Positions 1 to 9,719 of a stretch of 30,943 bases of DNA are shown here, piece by piece (position 1 is the stretch's first letter; each line of letters opens with the position of its first letter). Position numbers and translations under genes: made by a program. Where the stretch lies: positions 169,578 to 200,520 of the forward strand of contig NW_003141325.1 in NCBI RefSeq assembly GCF_000003605.2. Reading direction: 5' to 3'. This DNA comes from Saccoglossus kowalevskii (taxonomy: Eukaryota > Hemichordata > Enteropneusta > Harrimaniidae). Under the pieces are notes generated by a model that worked only from the letters and a program-made list of their open reading frames with translations, did no database searches and was not told the DNA's origin.

Positions 1-1269
1 GTGTGATTCGAACCCATGTCGTTTGTATTGGGCGTTTTTTATTTCCCATGTTGGCTACGCCGTAATATGCAACCACTTTCCTGTTTTATTGTGATTTTGA
101 GAGAGTTTAATGATGTCTTCCTAACCCGTCAATCCATGACCCAGTTTCAACCACACGGCCATTTTGCCACAAAGTGTGTGACCCTCGGCGTCACCCGACT
201 GACTATATGAGCGTTCTGTTCAACTGTTAAGCTAGGATTTATTACCGTTATTATCATTATATTGTCACGTGATTTGTTTTACCTTATGTGTAATGTCTTA
301 AGTATCTTTATTGTAATTTGTATATACCAATTCGTATATACCGACGAAACGCCGCCGATTGAAGGTCATGTATTTTGTGACGTCACCAATTCGTGTGTAG
401 GTACGGCTTCTAGATCCGTGCCAAACGTTTAACTACCCGCTCGATTCACGCGCAAAATAATAACTCGATAACCACAGTTCACAGGCTTCGACGATCTATA
501 GTTACAACAGTTCTGTGGTTTAATAAATCAATAAACTGGTGGGACACCTCGCTGGCTCGCTAGACATTGGATGCACACACCTGAAAACCAGACACGGCAT
601 ACATGTACAGGCGACGTTCCTCTCTCTGGACATGTATGTGGATAAAAAAAAATTATACACACGTAAGCAGACATTGACCGGTGCAAAATTCGCTTAGATC
701 CACCATATTTACTAAGTTATGAAGTGTTAAAACCTCAGAATGAATCCATCATTTACTCACCTTTATCAGAATACTTCACTGAAATGATCAATGAACTGCA
801 ATCGTTCTAGAAAATGCCAAAAATGCTTGTCAAGCAGAAATTATACGTTATGTAAGACGCCATTTTGAATAGCGCCACCAAGCTGCACTCTAGTCGTCTA
901 TAGATGGCGCGCTTGTAAAAACCGACATCCTTGTTGGATACTACACTGCATATTATTCCATGGTACAAAGTGCCCAATCTTTTTATCTTTCCACTCTTAT
1001 TATTATTATGTCATTGTTTTACCTACGATAGCGATTTTGAGTGGGGTGATCCACAGTCTGTTAAAAACTGGACGCTTTTGACAAAATTGTTTTGCTTAAA
1101 TGGTCTAAAATTATGAAAATGGATAAATATATCTATTCGGCCGTGGAAATTGGGTCAAAACAGCGGCGCTTGCCCATTACAGATATTTATCCCTGATTCA
1201 CTTGAAATTCTATTAACAATTTACACTACAATGTATCATTGTTGCCGAACGTTTTCCTTTGACAGTGGT

Positions 1270-1460
1270 GGTGGCACGGGGTAGCAGAGGGGGCGATTGC
1301 CCCCTCGAAAATAATGTTGGAGGCGTAACCCCCTCTAAAATCAAGCTGATCCTTTTGTGCAAGCAAAATTTGACTTTCAAAATGCAGGAAATAGCGTTTC
1401 AGAGAGTCTACATTTCAAATTTTCAAGGGGGAGCATACCCCCTGATCCTCTGGTAAAGTC
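1270..1460. repeat. Candidate dispersed repeat with paired C/G runs
   Basis: The block contains self-complementary runs: GGGGGCGATTGCCCCC near 1291-1306, a CCCCCT run near 1330, and GGGGGAGCATACCCCC near 1427-1442. The arrangement looks like a degraded mobile or palindromic repeat, not unique DNA. No terminal repeats or target duplication are identified. The class is unknown. Confidence 0.3.
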
Positions 1461-1948
1461 ACGCCTTCGGCGCAAAATAGACCATTTTCCGTTCACTGCG
1501 AGAATCACGCGTTATGCGTGAAAGCGAACGTAAAAACAGGACAAACAAAGGTTATAGCGTCGTAGTCGCGTCAAACATCGCGCGGGATTCGACAAACGCG
1601 AAAGTATTTCGGGGGGCATTTCCATGCTTAATAATGTGCTGTCCACATTTGGTGATAGGCAATTTCGATTAAGTAAGGGTATTCGGAAGCAATATTTCTC
1701 TGTCGAAGATCGGCCGGTCAATGTAAGCTACGAAATAAAGAAATTCTAGTTCAAAATCAAATCGTTCGATTTTTGCGGCAGACGTTCGACGCGCGTCTTT
1801 CATGCATCTCGCGAGATCTCGCAATTGTACGGAAAATCACCAGTCTTCGCCCCATGCAAAATTTAGTGCCGCCGCCTCTATTTGATAAGAGGTAATTCCT
1901 TACACAAACATTGCTACGGCATATGCACTACAATATGCATCATGCATT

Positions 1949-2136
1949 CATTCATACATACACCCCCTATTTTGAGAATCTCGGGAAAACAAACAAAAAA
2001 TACCCCCTTTTCTACGATTTTCTCGGGAAAATATTCCCGAGACAGATCGTCAAAAAGTACCCCCTTTCCCGAGAAAATGGGAACGCGCATGCGGCCCGCT
2101 ATGGATGCTGAGTGGGGGGGGGGGGTTGTATGAATG
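1949..2136. repeat. Small inverted-repeat (MITE-like) element
   Basis: The left end (CATTCATACA followed by a C run, 1949-1967) is the approximate reverse complement of the right end (a run of 12 G at 2114-2125 followed by GTATGAATG to 2136). Inside are two direct copies of an A-rich stretch followed by TACCCCCTTT (around 1995-2010 and 2052-2070). There are also several CTCGGGAAA or TTTCCCGAG blocks in both orientations, including a stem CTCGGGAA/TTCCCGAG at 2022-2041 with a 4-nt loop. No clean target duplication is seen. Confidence 0.4.
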
Positions 2137-3450
2137 TATATTAAAGTTCTGTAGGTCATTGCACTATCATAATCAAACTGATATATCACTGATTAACTTC
2201 CATCGATCGAAGCCCGGAGATGGTACTTACTGGCCCCATGCCTTAGTTATCAGGTACTGATCGCATCGCACCCCTGGAAGGTGCTGTTTATAGAATTATT
2301 ATATGTCAGAGAGATTGTGAGTTCGACTTCAGAGGTCAGCTCGCCCATTCAGCAGTTAAAAATATGACATAATTGCCGGTCTCACGACATTAAGGTCGGC
2401 AATAAGGCGTTCAGTCGTTACACATTTTGTCATGTGCTGTCCCTGTCCCCAGTGCGCCATACAAATGCCGCTTTTTTAAAGATAAACCGTATCCAGGTGT
2501 TGTTTTTCAGAAAACAATCATATTCATATTCATGACTCGTTTTTTCATTACATACATTACCTCTATACTTAAAGTTGGCCTACCCAATAGTTAACGTTTC
2601 ATACCAAAACTTTAAACCGACCTAGATCCTGATAGTACTCGAAAGATCCTATGCTATAATATATACCTTTCTTTGCGTTTCTCCGTGTTTGAAAATGCAA
2701 TACATGTTTATCCACTGTAAACATGCGAATCTCACTCGAGTAAAGCAGGTATGCGGCCCGTATCTATCAACTCGTCTCGGGTCACCCAAAACAAACGTAA
2801 TAGCGATAATCGAAGAATTCAAAATATGCGAGTGAAGTGGTTTTAAAATACCATACAAGCGTAACAAATCATTCAGATCTAGCGATATTTAAAAAACAGT
2901 AACACTGTCTCAAATTGAACAGTTTTAGCGACAGAAAGCTGATTGCGCGCATATTCTCTTACTTTTTTTTCCTGTTTTCCGACCCAAACACTTAATAACG
3001 ATTTATAGCAAATTTCAAACATACAATTTTGTTTATAACATACATAATAAACATGCAATGTGTCCAACAACTTAAACACAGCGTTTGTCTCTCACTCGTA
3101 CGAACACTCTCGGTGTTTTATCACTTTCGTTGAAGTCAGCACATACCCTCTTTCCGGTAAATTCATTGACATGATTGTCAGTATTAAGTAATATACACAC
3201 AGTACACGTGATTTTGCCACTGCAATGTAATACTAGTACTTAATATAAAATTCAAAAAAGGGTGGAATTTCAGAGTTCACATTTATAGTACTGTTTAAAG
3301 GGACATGTCTCATTTACATGATGACCCGAACCAAGAACACGGTCAGAAACACAGAGTAACACTAAAAATTGGGTTATATAAATAAAACCAAAGTCATGAA
3401 ATGAACCCACAAATCCTGTGTTTGTTTTTTTTTACTGAAACAAAACTTGT

Positions 3451-3560
3451 GTTAAAGAGCCGCCGTCGTCGCCACGCGTCGTGATCATCATGAGTCCCAC
3501 GCGACGGATAAAACGCGTGTTATGTATTGTTTGTTTGCGCATAAACCCGAAGGCGCACTG
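3451..3560 (+). repeat. Dispersed repeat family, copy 1
   Basis: This copy resembles 9137-9266 and, over its second half, 25814-25900. Shared landmarks are a start like GTTAAAGNGCCG, a block ending in ACGCGTGT followed by ATACATTGTTTNTTT, and a CpG-rich tail of GCGC and CACGCG motifs. No coding potential or terminal inverted repeat is apparent. It could be an old MITE or SINE fragment. Confidence 0.45.
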
Positions 3561-4047
3561 TGTGTAGACTGCGGCGTTTTAAAACACCTTCGGATTCAGA
3601 CTATTATTAGTCTGAGTTTCGGAGCAATAGTTTTAAGAAACTTAAAAAAACGCATATTCATTGTCTCACCGGCGAATAACTCTGTACAAAGGTGTTTAAA
3701 CGCACAGAGTGACGATCGATGACATCTAAACACAGATTGCGGTCTGAAGGTCCCGGTAACCGTGACACATGCACGATAATAAATTTGAAAGTCATCACAA
3801 CAGACGCCCTCACTTACGGCATTGTTCACACATCGAATATGCGAGGCATGGTTCATTATGTAGAGCACAGATCTAAAAAAAATAAAAGAATAAAATAATA
3901 AAAATATTTAAGTGTGAAAAAATTGTTTAATGGTTTGTCGCTATTCCAAAACTTTGATATGACCTGTTGACTACTTGGCCTGACGCCAGCTTTTACCTGG
4001 GTAACTAAGGTAACGAGTATCTATTTTTGCATGGTACGTTCTGCTAC

Positions 4048-4140
4048 CACGTGGTTTGCTATATGACCGGCATACGATTAATTGTGGGTGTAAACAAACT
4101 ATATAAAGGCATTGTATACACCGGGAAAACCTCAGAACTA
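4048..4140 (+). promoter_or_regulatory. Core promoter of P450 gene A
   Basis: A TATA box (TATAAA at 4102-4107 within CTATATAAAGG) lies 61 bp upstream of the ATG. An initiator-like TCAGAAC sits about 30 bp downstream, near 4132-4138, and would give a 5' UTR of about 30 nt. A canonical E-box CACGTG lies at 4048-4053, 54 bp upstream of the TATA box. The arrangement suits a regulated, TATA-type promoter. The transcription start is inferred, not observed. Confidence 0.6.
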
Positions 4141-4162
4141 CAGCCAAAGCCTTACGGTCAAG

Positions 4163-4520
4163 ATGATCACAACAGCACACATGTCATTGTTTTCAGTCAC
4201 TCAGATACTCGTCGCAGCAGTGCTGTCTCTGCTGGCGTTCGTTGTTTACAAACATAGGCACAAGCGGTACATGCTTCCACCGGGGCCGATGGGGTTCCCC
4301 GTCGTCGGTTGCATCCCGTTGCTGGACAAGGCAGCTCCGTACAAGAGTATGACCGACCTGGGAAACAAGTACGGCGGCGTGTTCATGCTGCGGATGGGGA
4401 CCCGCGATGTAGTGGTCTTACACGGCTATGACGCGATTAAAGAGGCATTTATCACAAAGTGTGATACTTTCAAGGGTAGACCGAGAATGGTGCTTTCCGA
4501 TTTGATTGCAGGCGGTAGAG
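4163..4520 (+). CDS. P450 A exon 1 (anchor, proline hinge, N-terminal lobe)
   Basis: This exon encodes residues 1-119 and the first base of codon 120. The donor is GAG|GTAAAG. Reading past the donor meets a stop about 30 bases into the intron. The exon ends after the LSDLIAGGR segment, the same place as in gene B. Confidence 0.93.
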
Positions 4521-7500
4521 GTAAAGATTCCCTTAGTGTTCACTTGTAGAATGTTTTGCTTTTGTTTTTAGTAAATCCTGGGATTGTGTGTGATATATTT
4601 TCTATGGGAAATTGCCAGAAAAAATATTTTATATAAGTTTGTCATTTAAGCCTTTAAACTTATGCACAAACCCACATCGTGTATGGGACAAACCATAATT
4701 TAAGTTGAGGTACTCGGTTTAGATTGTTGGTGCAGATAACGAATTTCGTTTTTTTTTAAGTTGTGCTTGAGCACATGTTTTTTTTTTTATATTTGAACAT
4801 GGGACTACAACTTCACGAGCTTCGATGTGATGAACCCACTAGTATACATGTTATTGAGCTCATTGTACGAAAAGGAGCTTCATTCCGTTTGTAGAACTTA
4901 CCTAGCGCCTATTACAAGTACCTGGCGAACAAACGGATGTTTCTCGTGTTATTTTTGTCTAGTTGATTCTATTTTGCGTGTTTTGTACTTGCTATTAAAT
5001 TGAATGTGAACATTTGAATGAACATAATTATCGAGATATGGGCTTATTCGCGACCAGTCGGTGTATTAACGTGTTTAACCTGGAAAACAAATTTGGTGGA
5101 TGTAAAAGTGTTTTTCTACTATCAATATGAAACCGCACCGTTCCAATACAATGCGTGTAACTTTCTTTTTCATATTGAGCGCGATTGGAGTAAGTTTAAG
5201 TGCGAGACAATTTCTAGACGATCACCAAATGCAAAAAATCATTTTTGAAAGATCCTTGACCCAAATGCAAGAGTCAGTGATGTGTAAATGTACGTTGCAG
5301 AGTTTAACAATTGTAAACATAGACATGCTAAAAATAATTCACTTTCAATAGCAATCTCAGACGGTCTGCAAGAACTGTCTACATAACGCACAAAGACACG
5401 TTTTCAGTAGGTCATCTCACGGTCGAACTTGCAATCACAAATCACAAGTTCCGAGGCGGCCCCTGATCGCCAACATTGAGGAAAGATCCTTGACCTAAAT
5501 GCAAGATTCAGCGAGGCGGTACGATGCAGTGTTTGGTAATTGTAGACACGCACAAACAGGCTAAAAATACTCCCCATTCATTAGCCATCTCAGGTAACGC
5601 ACAAAGGTATATTTTCAGTGTGTCATCGCTGTAGCGCATAATTACAGGTTGTTGTGTTTCAGAAATGTATCGTATTATATTTTTTTTAAAGTTGGGATTG
5701 AAAATATTTGTGCACACGCGTATTGTAACCGATCCTAACTCAATAAAAATCTTTGAAATTCACTCACAAATGAACTCAAATTATCAAAAATCTAATTTAT
5801 CAGAGCTTAGGCAATCTGAAATCGAACAAAACGAAACACGCCTAAATTCATGTTTTGAATTTGTTCACAGGGGCTACGACGATCTTGTTTAAATGTTCCC
5901 ATCCTCCTTATACTTCCAGTCCCTAATAGAATGCTATTTATATCACCAACGTTGTGGATTTGAATCCTTGATTGTAAAAAACAAATAACATTGGCCAAAT
6001 GCCAATCTTAACCGTACAAGTGTGGAATCCATCAACTTACTAGTACCGAGTAATCGTATTACATCTTTAACACTTCAACTGTGAAGGTGACCTTTCCTTT
6101 CTGTACACATGTGGAGGGTAAAGACACTTTTAACGGGAGCATACTGACCCTGGTAACGTTTCGTAGAATTGTCACATGATTTATTCGAGGCATTGATTGT
6201 ACATAAATGATGTACCTCTGCAAGCCAGAGTACATCCAGTGTGTTGTTGACCTGTTAATCAAACCACATTGTGCAAATCTTACTTCTCTTATTTGTTGGT
6301 GTGCATTATTTGTGCCACTGTGGAACCATGTACATAAACAATCTGGAACTACTAGTGTCAGATGCTGGGTGTTTACATAGAAAACAATTCCAGAATAGAA
6401 ATTATTGACCAATTTCGTCACCCTAAGAATTCAGTAAATACTGGATATATGTCCAATATGACGAGAATTCTGTGAACGTTATTCATAATATGCCTTAAAT
6501 TGTACGTGATTTAATCTTGGAAAGAACAATCGACAATCGCCAAAACTGGGATGGAGTGTCTTCAATTTTGACAACTTTAAACTATATACATAAGGTTCAT
6601 GGTATTAAAGAAATATCAGCATTTTGGTTCAAGAAAAATCAAATAATTTAATACATAATTATATACATAAGGTTAACTCGACGATTATCCTTATTTTTTC
6701 TTTTAGGTATTGTATTTTCTACTCATAATGAAAATTACAGAGAACAGAGAAACTTTGCTGTATCAGCCCTAAAAAGCTTTGGATGGGGTTCATCTGCATT
6801 CGAAGTTAAAGTTATGAGAGAAGTCAACGGACTAATTGAGGCAGTGCAGAAGTTTGAAGGCAAACCATTCGATCCATTTCACTATGTAAGGAACTCAGTC
6901 TGCAATATCATCTTTTCAATCATCTTTGGTCGACGATTTCGTCACGATGACCAAGACTTCCGTAACCTCTTAACAATCCATTATCGCAATATGAGACTGT
7001 GTGGGGCAGCCTCTGCTGTCAACTTCATACCAATTCTACAGTACTTGCCATTCGGCAATTTCAAGCGAGTCCTGAAGAACCACATCTATCTCCGGACCTG
7101 TCAGATAGAGATGATAGAGAAGCACAGACAAACGCACAATCCAACTGATATACGTGACTTTCTCGACCTATACATACAAGAGATTGAAATGCGGGAAAAA
7201 AAGGGCCAAGCATCTTCTTTTGATTATGACAACATTCGACGAGTTGCCAACGATCTCTTTACAGTGGGCACTGAAACAACAGCAACCACGATACTCTGGT
7301 CTTTGCTGTACATGATAACATACCCGAATATACAGAAACGAATTCAGAAAGAACTGTTTGATGTCCTCGGTGACAGACTCCCAACAATTGATGACAAGCC
7401 AAAGCTGCCCTTCGTTGAGGCAACAATCATGGAAGTCCAGAGGAGTGCTAGTGTGTTGCCGTTGACCATGCCACACTGCGCAATGGAAGACACTGAACTG

Positions 7501-8400
7501 TACGGCTACCACATACCAAAAGACACTATGGTCATGGCTAACCTTTGGTCTGTCCTGCATGATCCTAAGCACTGGGAAAACCCAGAAGAATTCAGACCAG
7601 AGAGATTTTTGAACGAAAACGGTGAAGTTGAAAAACCGGAGATGTTTATTCCCTTTAGTACCGGTAAGTACATTTCTTGATTAGAAGTACTTGCTTTAAT
7701 ACGAAGTAACTCAATTTAACTATCTGTGACAACCATGGTTTGATTCAACTTGTCACTTTTTATGAACTTTTCATTATGAGTCTGTGTCACTGTGTAATGA
7801 TTGGACATTGACAGGGATATCTAAAAACATCTTATTCAAACACTTCGTATAAAAAAAGCTCTGTCTGAAAATGTGTTTGTCTGATTTAAGAACAGACATT
7901 ATTCTCATGAGATCATGGGCAAGGACGCTGATAACATGATCACAGACACATAGTCAAATACAATTCAACGCCAAAGTCAACAAAGCCGTCTGGAAATCTT
8001 TGAACCATGTATTATAACGTATATTACTGCACAGTTCGTGATGAACTTCACTATTTACCTAAACTATAAATATCTCACTATTCTTCAAAGTCAACAGCAG
8101 TCAGACGTTGCATATTCTGTAATGTATACTTGATGTGTTATCACAATGTGTGAACATGCCCAAATAATTTAGCCAAAATAATGCGTATCTTTGAAATATG
8201 TCTTCACTATTATAGGTGCTCGAATGTGCTTAGGTGACCAGACAGCGAAGATGGAACTGTTTCTGTTCTTCGCATGCCTAATGCAGACGTTCAGCTTCAC
8301 TCGACCAGAGGGGACATCGCCACCAACTCTGGTAGGGAAGACGGGCATCACCTTGAGTCCACAGCCATTTGAAGTATGTGCCCATCCCAGAGTACGATAG
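4163..8400 (+). CDS. Cytochrome P450, CYP2 clan (gene A)
   Basis: The CDS is join(4163-4520, 6707-7663, 8216-8400), 1500 nt, 499 residues, normal for a microsomal P450. Family role: a haem-thiolate monooxygenase anchored in the ER, oxidising lipophilic substrates with electrons from NADPH-P450 reductase. Visible parts are an N-terminal membrane anchor (about residues 10-28), the proline hinge LPPGPMGFPVVG (38-49), the CYP2-type block GKPFDPFHYVRNSV, and I-helix VGTETT (306-311). K-helix ExxR (E362-R365), PERF (417-420) and the haem loop FSTGARMCLG (436-445, ligand C443) follow. The C-helix WxxxR is YxxxR here (Y130, R134). Both introns are phase 1. The ATG at 4163 has A at -3; M7 at 4181 is an alternative start. 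About 80 percent identical to gene B over the middle exon by hand count. CYP2U1-like or another invertebrate CYP2; substrate unknown. Confidence 0.95.
5247..5628 (+). repeat. Duplicated block in intron 1 of P450 A
   Basis: Two copies lie 234 bp apart, at about 5247-5416 and 5481-5628. Both begin GAAAGATCCTTGACC, then read AAATGCAAGANTCAGNGA. They share a CTAAAAATA segment and an AACGCACAAAG segment, and end near TTTTCAGTNNGTCATC. They are diverged, so the duplication is not recent. No coding potential. Confidence 0.6.
6707..7663 (+). CDS. P450 A exon 2 (C-helix to meander)
   Basis: The acceptor is TTTTCTTTTAG|GT and the donor ACCG|GTAAGT. The 957-nt exon begins with residues GIVFSTHNENYREQR and ends inside the haem loop at FIPFSTG. 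It carries the I-helix, the ExxR motif and the PERF motif. It is entered and left in phase 1. Confidence 0.95.
8216..8400 (+). CDS. P450 A exon 3 (haem cysteine and C-terminus)
   Basis: The acceptor is CACTATTATAG|GT. The exon completes the split glycine of the haem loop and reads ARMCLGDQTAKMELF, then the C-terminal strands, ending in FEVCAHPRVR and TAG. An intron immediately before the haem cysteine is, to my knowledge, typical of CYP2-family genes. Confidence 0.95.
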
Positions 8401-8795
8401 ACAGATTGGACAACTCCCGTAAGGGTTATATTGGTTTTGAAAAAGACACGACAAAATCATTTAAACTTGATTGCAACGTTATATATATATATTATCCTAT
8501 TATGAAACGAACAAAATATGTTTTAAATATATATATGTTTTTTACTTGACAGCGTAAATAGTTTTCAAACAAATTTGATGTCAGGTATACCATATCATGG
8601 AAGCAGTGAACGAATAATTCACAATGTGGTGTACATTGATTGTAGTTTGCCATAACATCAGGTAATATGTATTCAAAATATCTGTTTCTGTTTCTAACCA
8701 AGAAAGGTATCTTATCTACTAAATTTCTCCGTCAAGTGGCAGATATGGTTTACCAAATTGATATGCATTACAAAGTCCCTGGTTATGCTACTGAT

Positions 8796-8876
8796 AATAA
8801 ATATATGAGTGTACACCCTGGGAAGTTATCTTGTTTATCAAGGAGTCTCTACCCCCACCCAATTGCGGGTAATAAA
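8796..8876 (+). terminator. Candidate polyadenylation signals of P450 A
   Basis: AATAAA hexamers occur at 8796-8801 and 8871-8876, 396 and 471 nt after the stop codon. Either would give a 3' UTR of about 0.4-0.5 kb. Neither has a strong GT-rich element within 30 nt, so the choice is open. Confidence 0.4.
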
Positions 8877-9719
8877 TCGTCGACACAAAAAATTTGAAGT
8901 ACATCGATATGCCAAGAATGTAGTTAGCTGGTGAATTGGGACTATAAATTGTTCAAGTGCAGTCATAAGTTATTTATTACAAAAATAGTAGTTGCGATCT
9001 CCTAAATTAAGTAATAAATTGGGCTTGACGGAGCAGTGCATGAATAATAACAACAACAACAAGTGTGGTCTTGGGTGAAAACGAAACAGTGTTACTGACA
9101 AAGAGAAAACCATGCTACCTGTCAAACACAAATATTGTTTAAAGGGCGGCAATCGTCGCGCCACATCCTGTTCGATATGGAACTCATAGCGACGTATACA
9201 ACGCGTGTAAAATACATTGTTTATTTACATGAAATTCGAACACGCGCTGCGCGACGACCACGCGCCTTAAGAAATCGCTACAGAGAAAAGCTACAGAGCA
9301 TGATGTGAATGACAATAAATATCAACCACATTCGCGTGACATGCTATACATGCATACATAGACAAAGGATGGTTTAATAATGTATATCGTTATATAAAGT
9401 CTCATGCGAACTATATTTTTTTCCTTTCCGAGGATACGTTAACGCACAAACGTTTTTGTTTTTGTTTTTTATGTAAGTTTGGGACATCAGTTTCAGAAGC
9501 TAAATTTGACTATTGTAAATTTGAAATATTATGAATGCATACTTTTAAAGTAAATATGTGATGTTGTTATTAAAACGCAATACTATTAACCCAATGGAAA
9601 TGTACACTCTTTGCTGTGTTTGAAATCTGTTTGACAGATGTATCTTCGCATGACTATGCCAGGGACACCGATAAAGATCCACGCACGTGACCCGGCAATT
9701 ACTGAATACTGTCGCTATT
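8877..9719. other. Spacer between P450 A and the foldback element
   Basis: No gene is visible. The stretch holds copy 2 of the dispersed repeat (9137-9266) and otherwise AT-rich unique-looking DNA. Confidence 0.5.
9137..9266 (+). repeat. Dispersed repeat family, copy 2
   Basis: This is the clearest copy of the family also seen at 3451-3560 and 25814-25900. It contains GACGTATACAACGCGTGT followed by AAAATACATTGTTTATTTAC and a CpG-dense tail (ACACGCGCTGCGCGACGACC). The CpG sites are largely intact here, unlike in copy 3. Confidence 0.5.

Larger units (their letters stand above)
1..4047. other. Intergenic region upstream of P450 gene A
   Basis: No convincing coding exon is visible; the open frames here are short and lack recognisable protein signatures. 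The stretch holds a CRE-type palindrome TGACGTCA at 378-385, a G/C-run repeat at about 1270-1460, a small inverted-repeat element at 1949-2136, a tRNA-like B-box fragment near 2310-2340, and one copy of a dispersed repeat at 3451-3560. A 7-bp match on the minus strand to the AhR/ARNT xenobiotic response core (TNGCGTG) lies at 3498-3504, about 0.6 kb upstream of the P450 A promoter. Such short matches are expected by chance, so no regulatory claim is made. Confidence 0.6.

Noticed and set aside
1-30. B-box-like GGGTTCGAATC on the minus strand at the left edge, suggesting a tRNA gene
   Set aside because: The flanking bases do not form a convincing T-arm stem and no D-arm, anticodon arm or A box follows in the next 80 bases.
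1495-1540. Stem-loop TCACGC/GCGTGA
   Set aside because: Short stem with interrupted outer pairing and no associated gene or repeat boundary.
3498-3504. Xenobiotic response element core upstream of P450 A
   Set aside because: A single 7-bp match with one free position, inside a dispersed repeat, 0.6 kb from the promoter; not enough to claim AhR control.
4112-4162. N-terminal extension of P450 A upstream of 4163
   Set aside because: It would need a non-ATG start close to the TATA box and adds no P450 features. The ATG at 4163 gives the standard anchor.
7168-7572. 134-codon minus-strand frame
   Set aside because: It is the antisense shadow of P450 A exon 2, which has clear P450 motifs on the plus strand.
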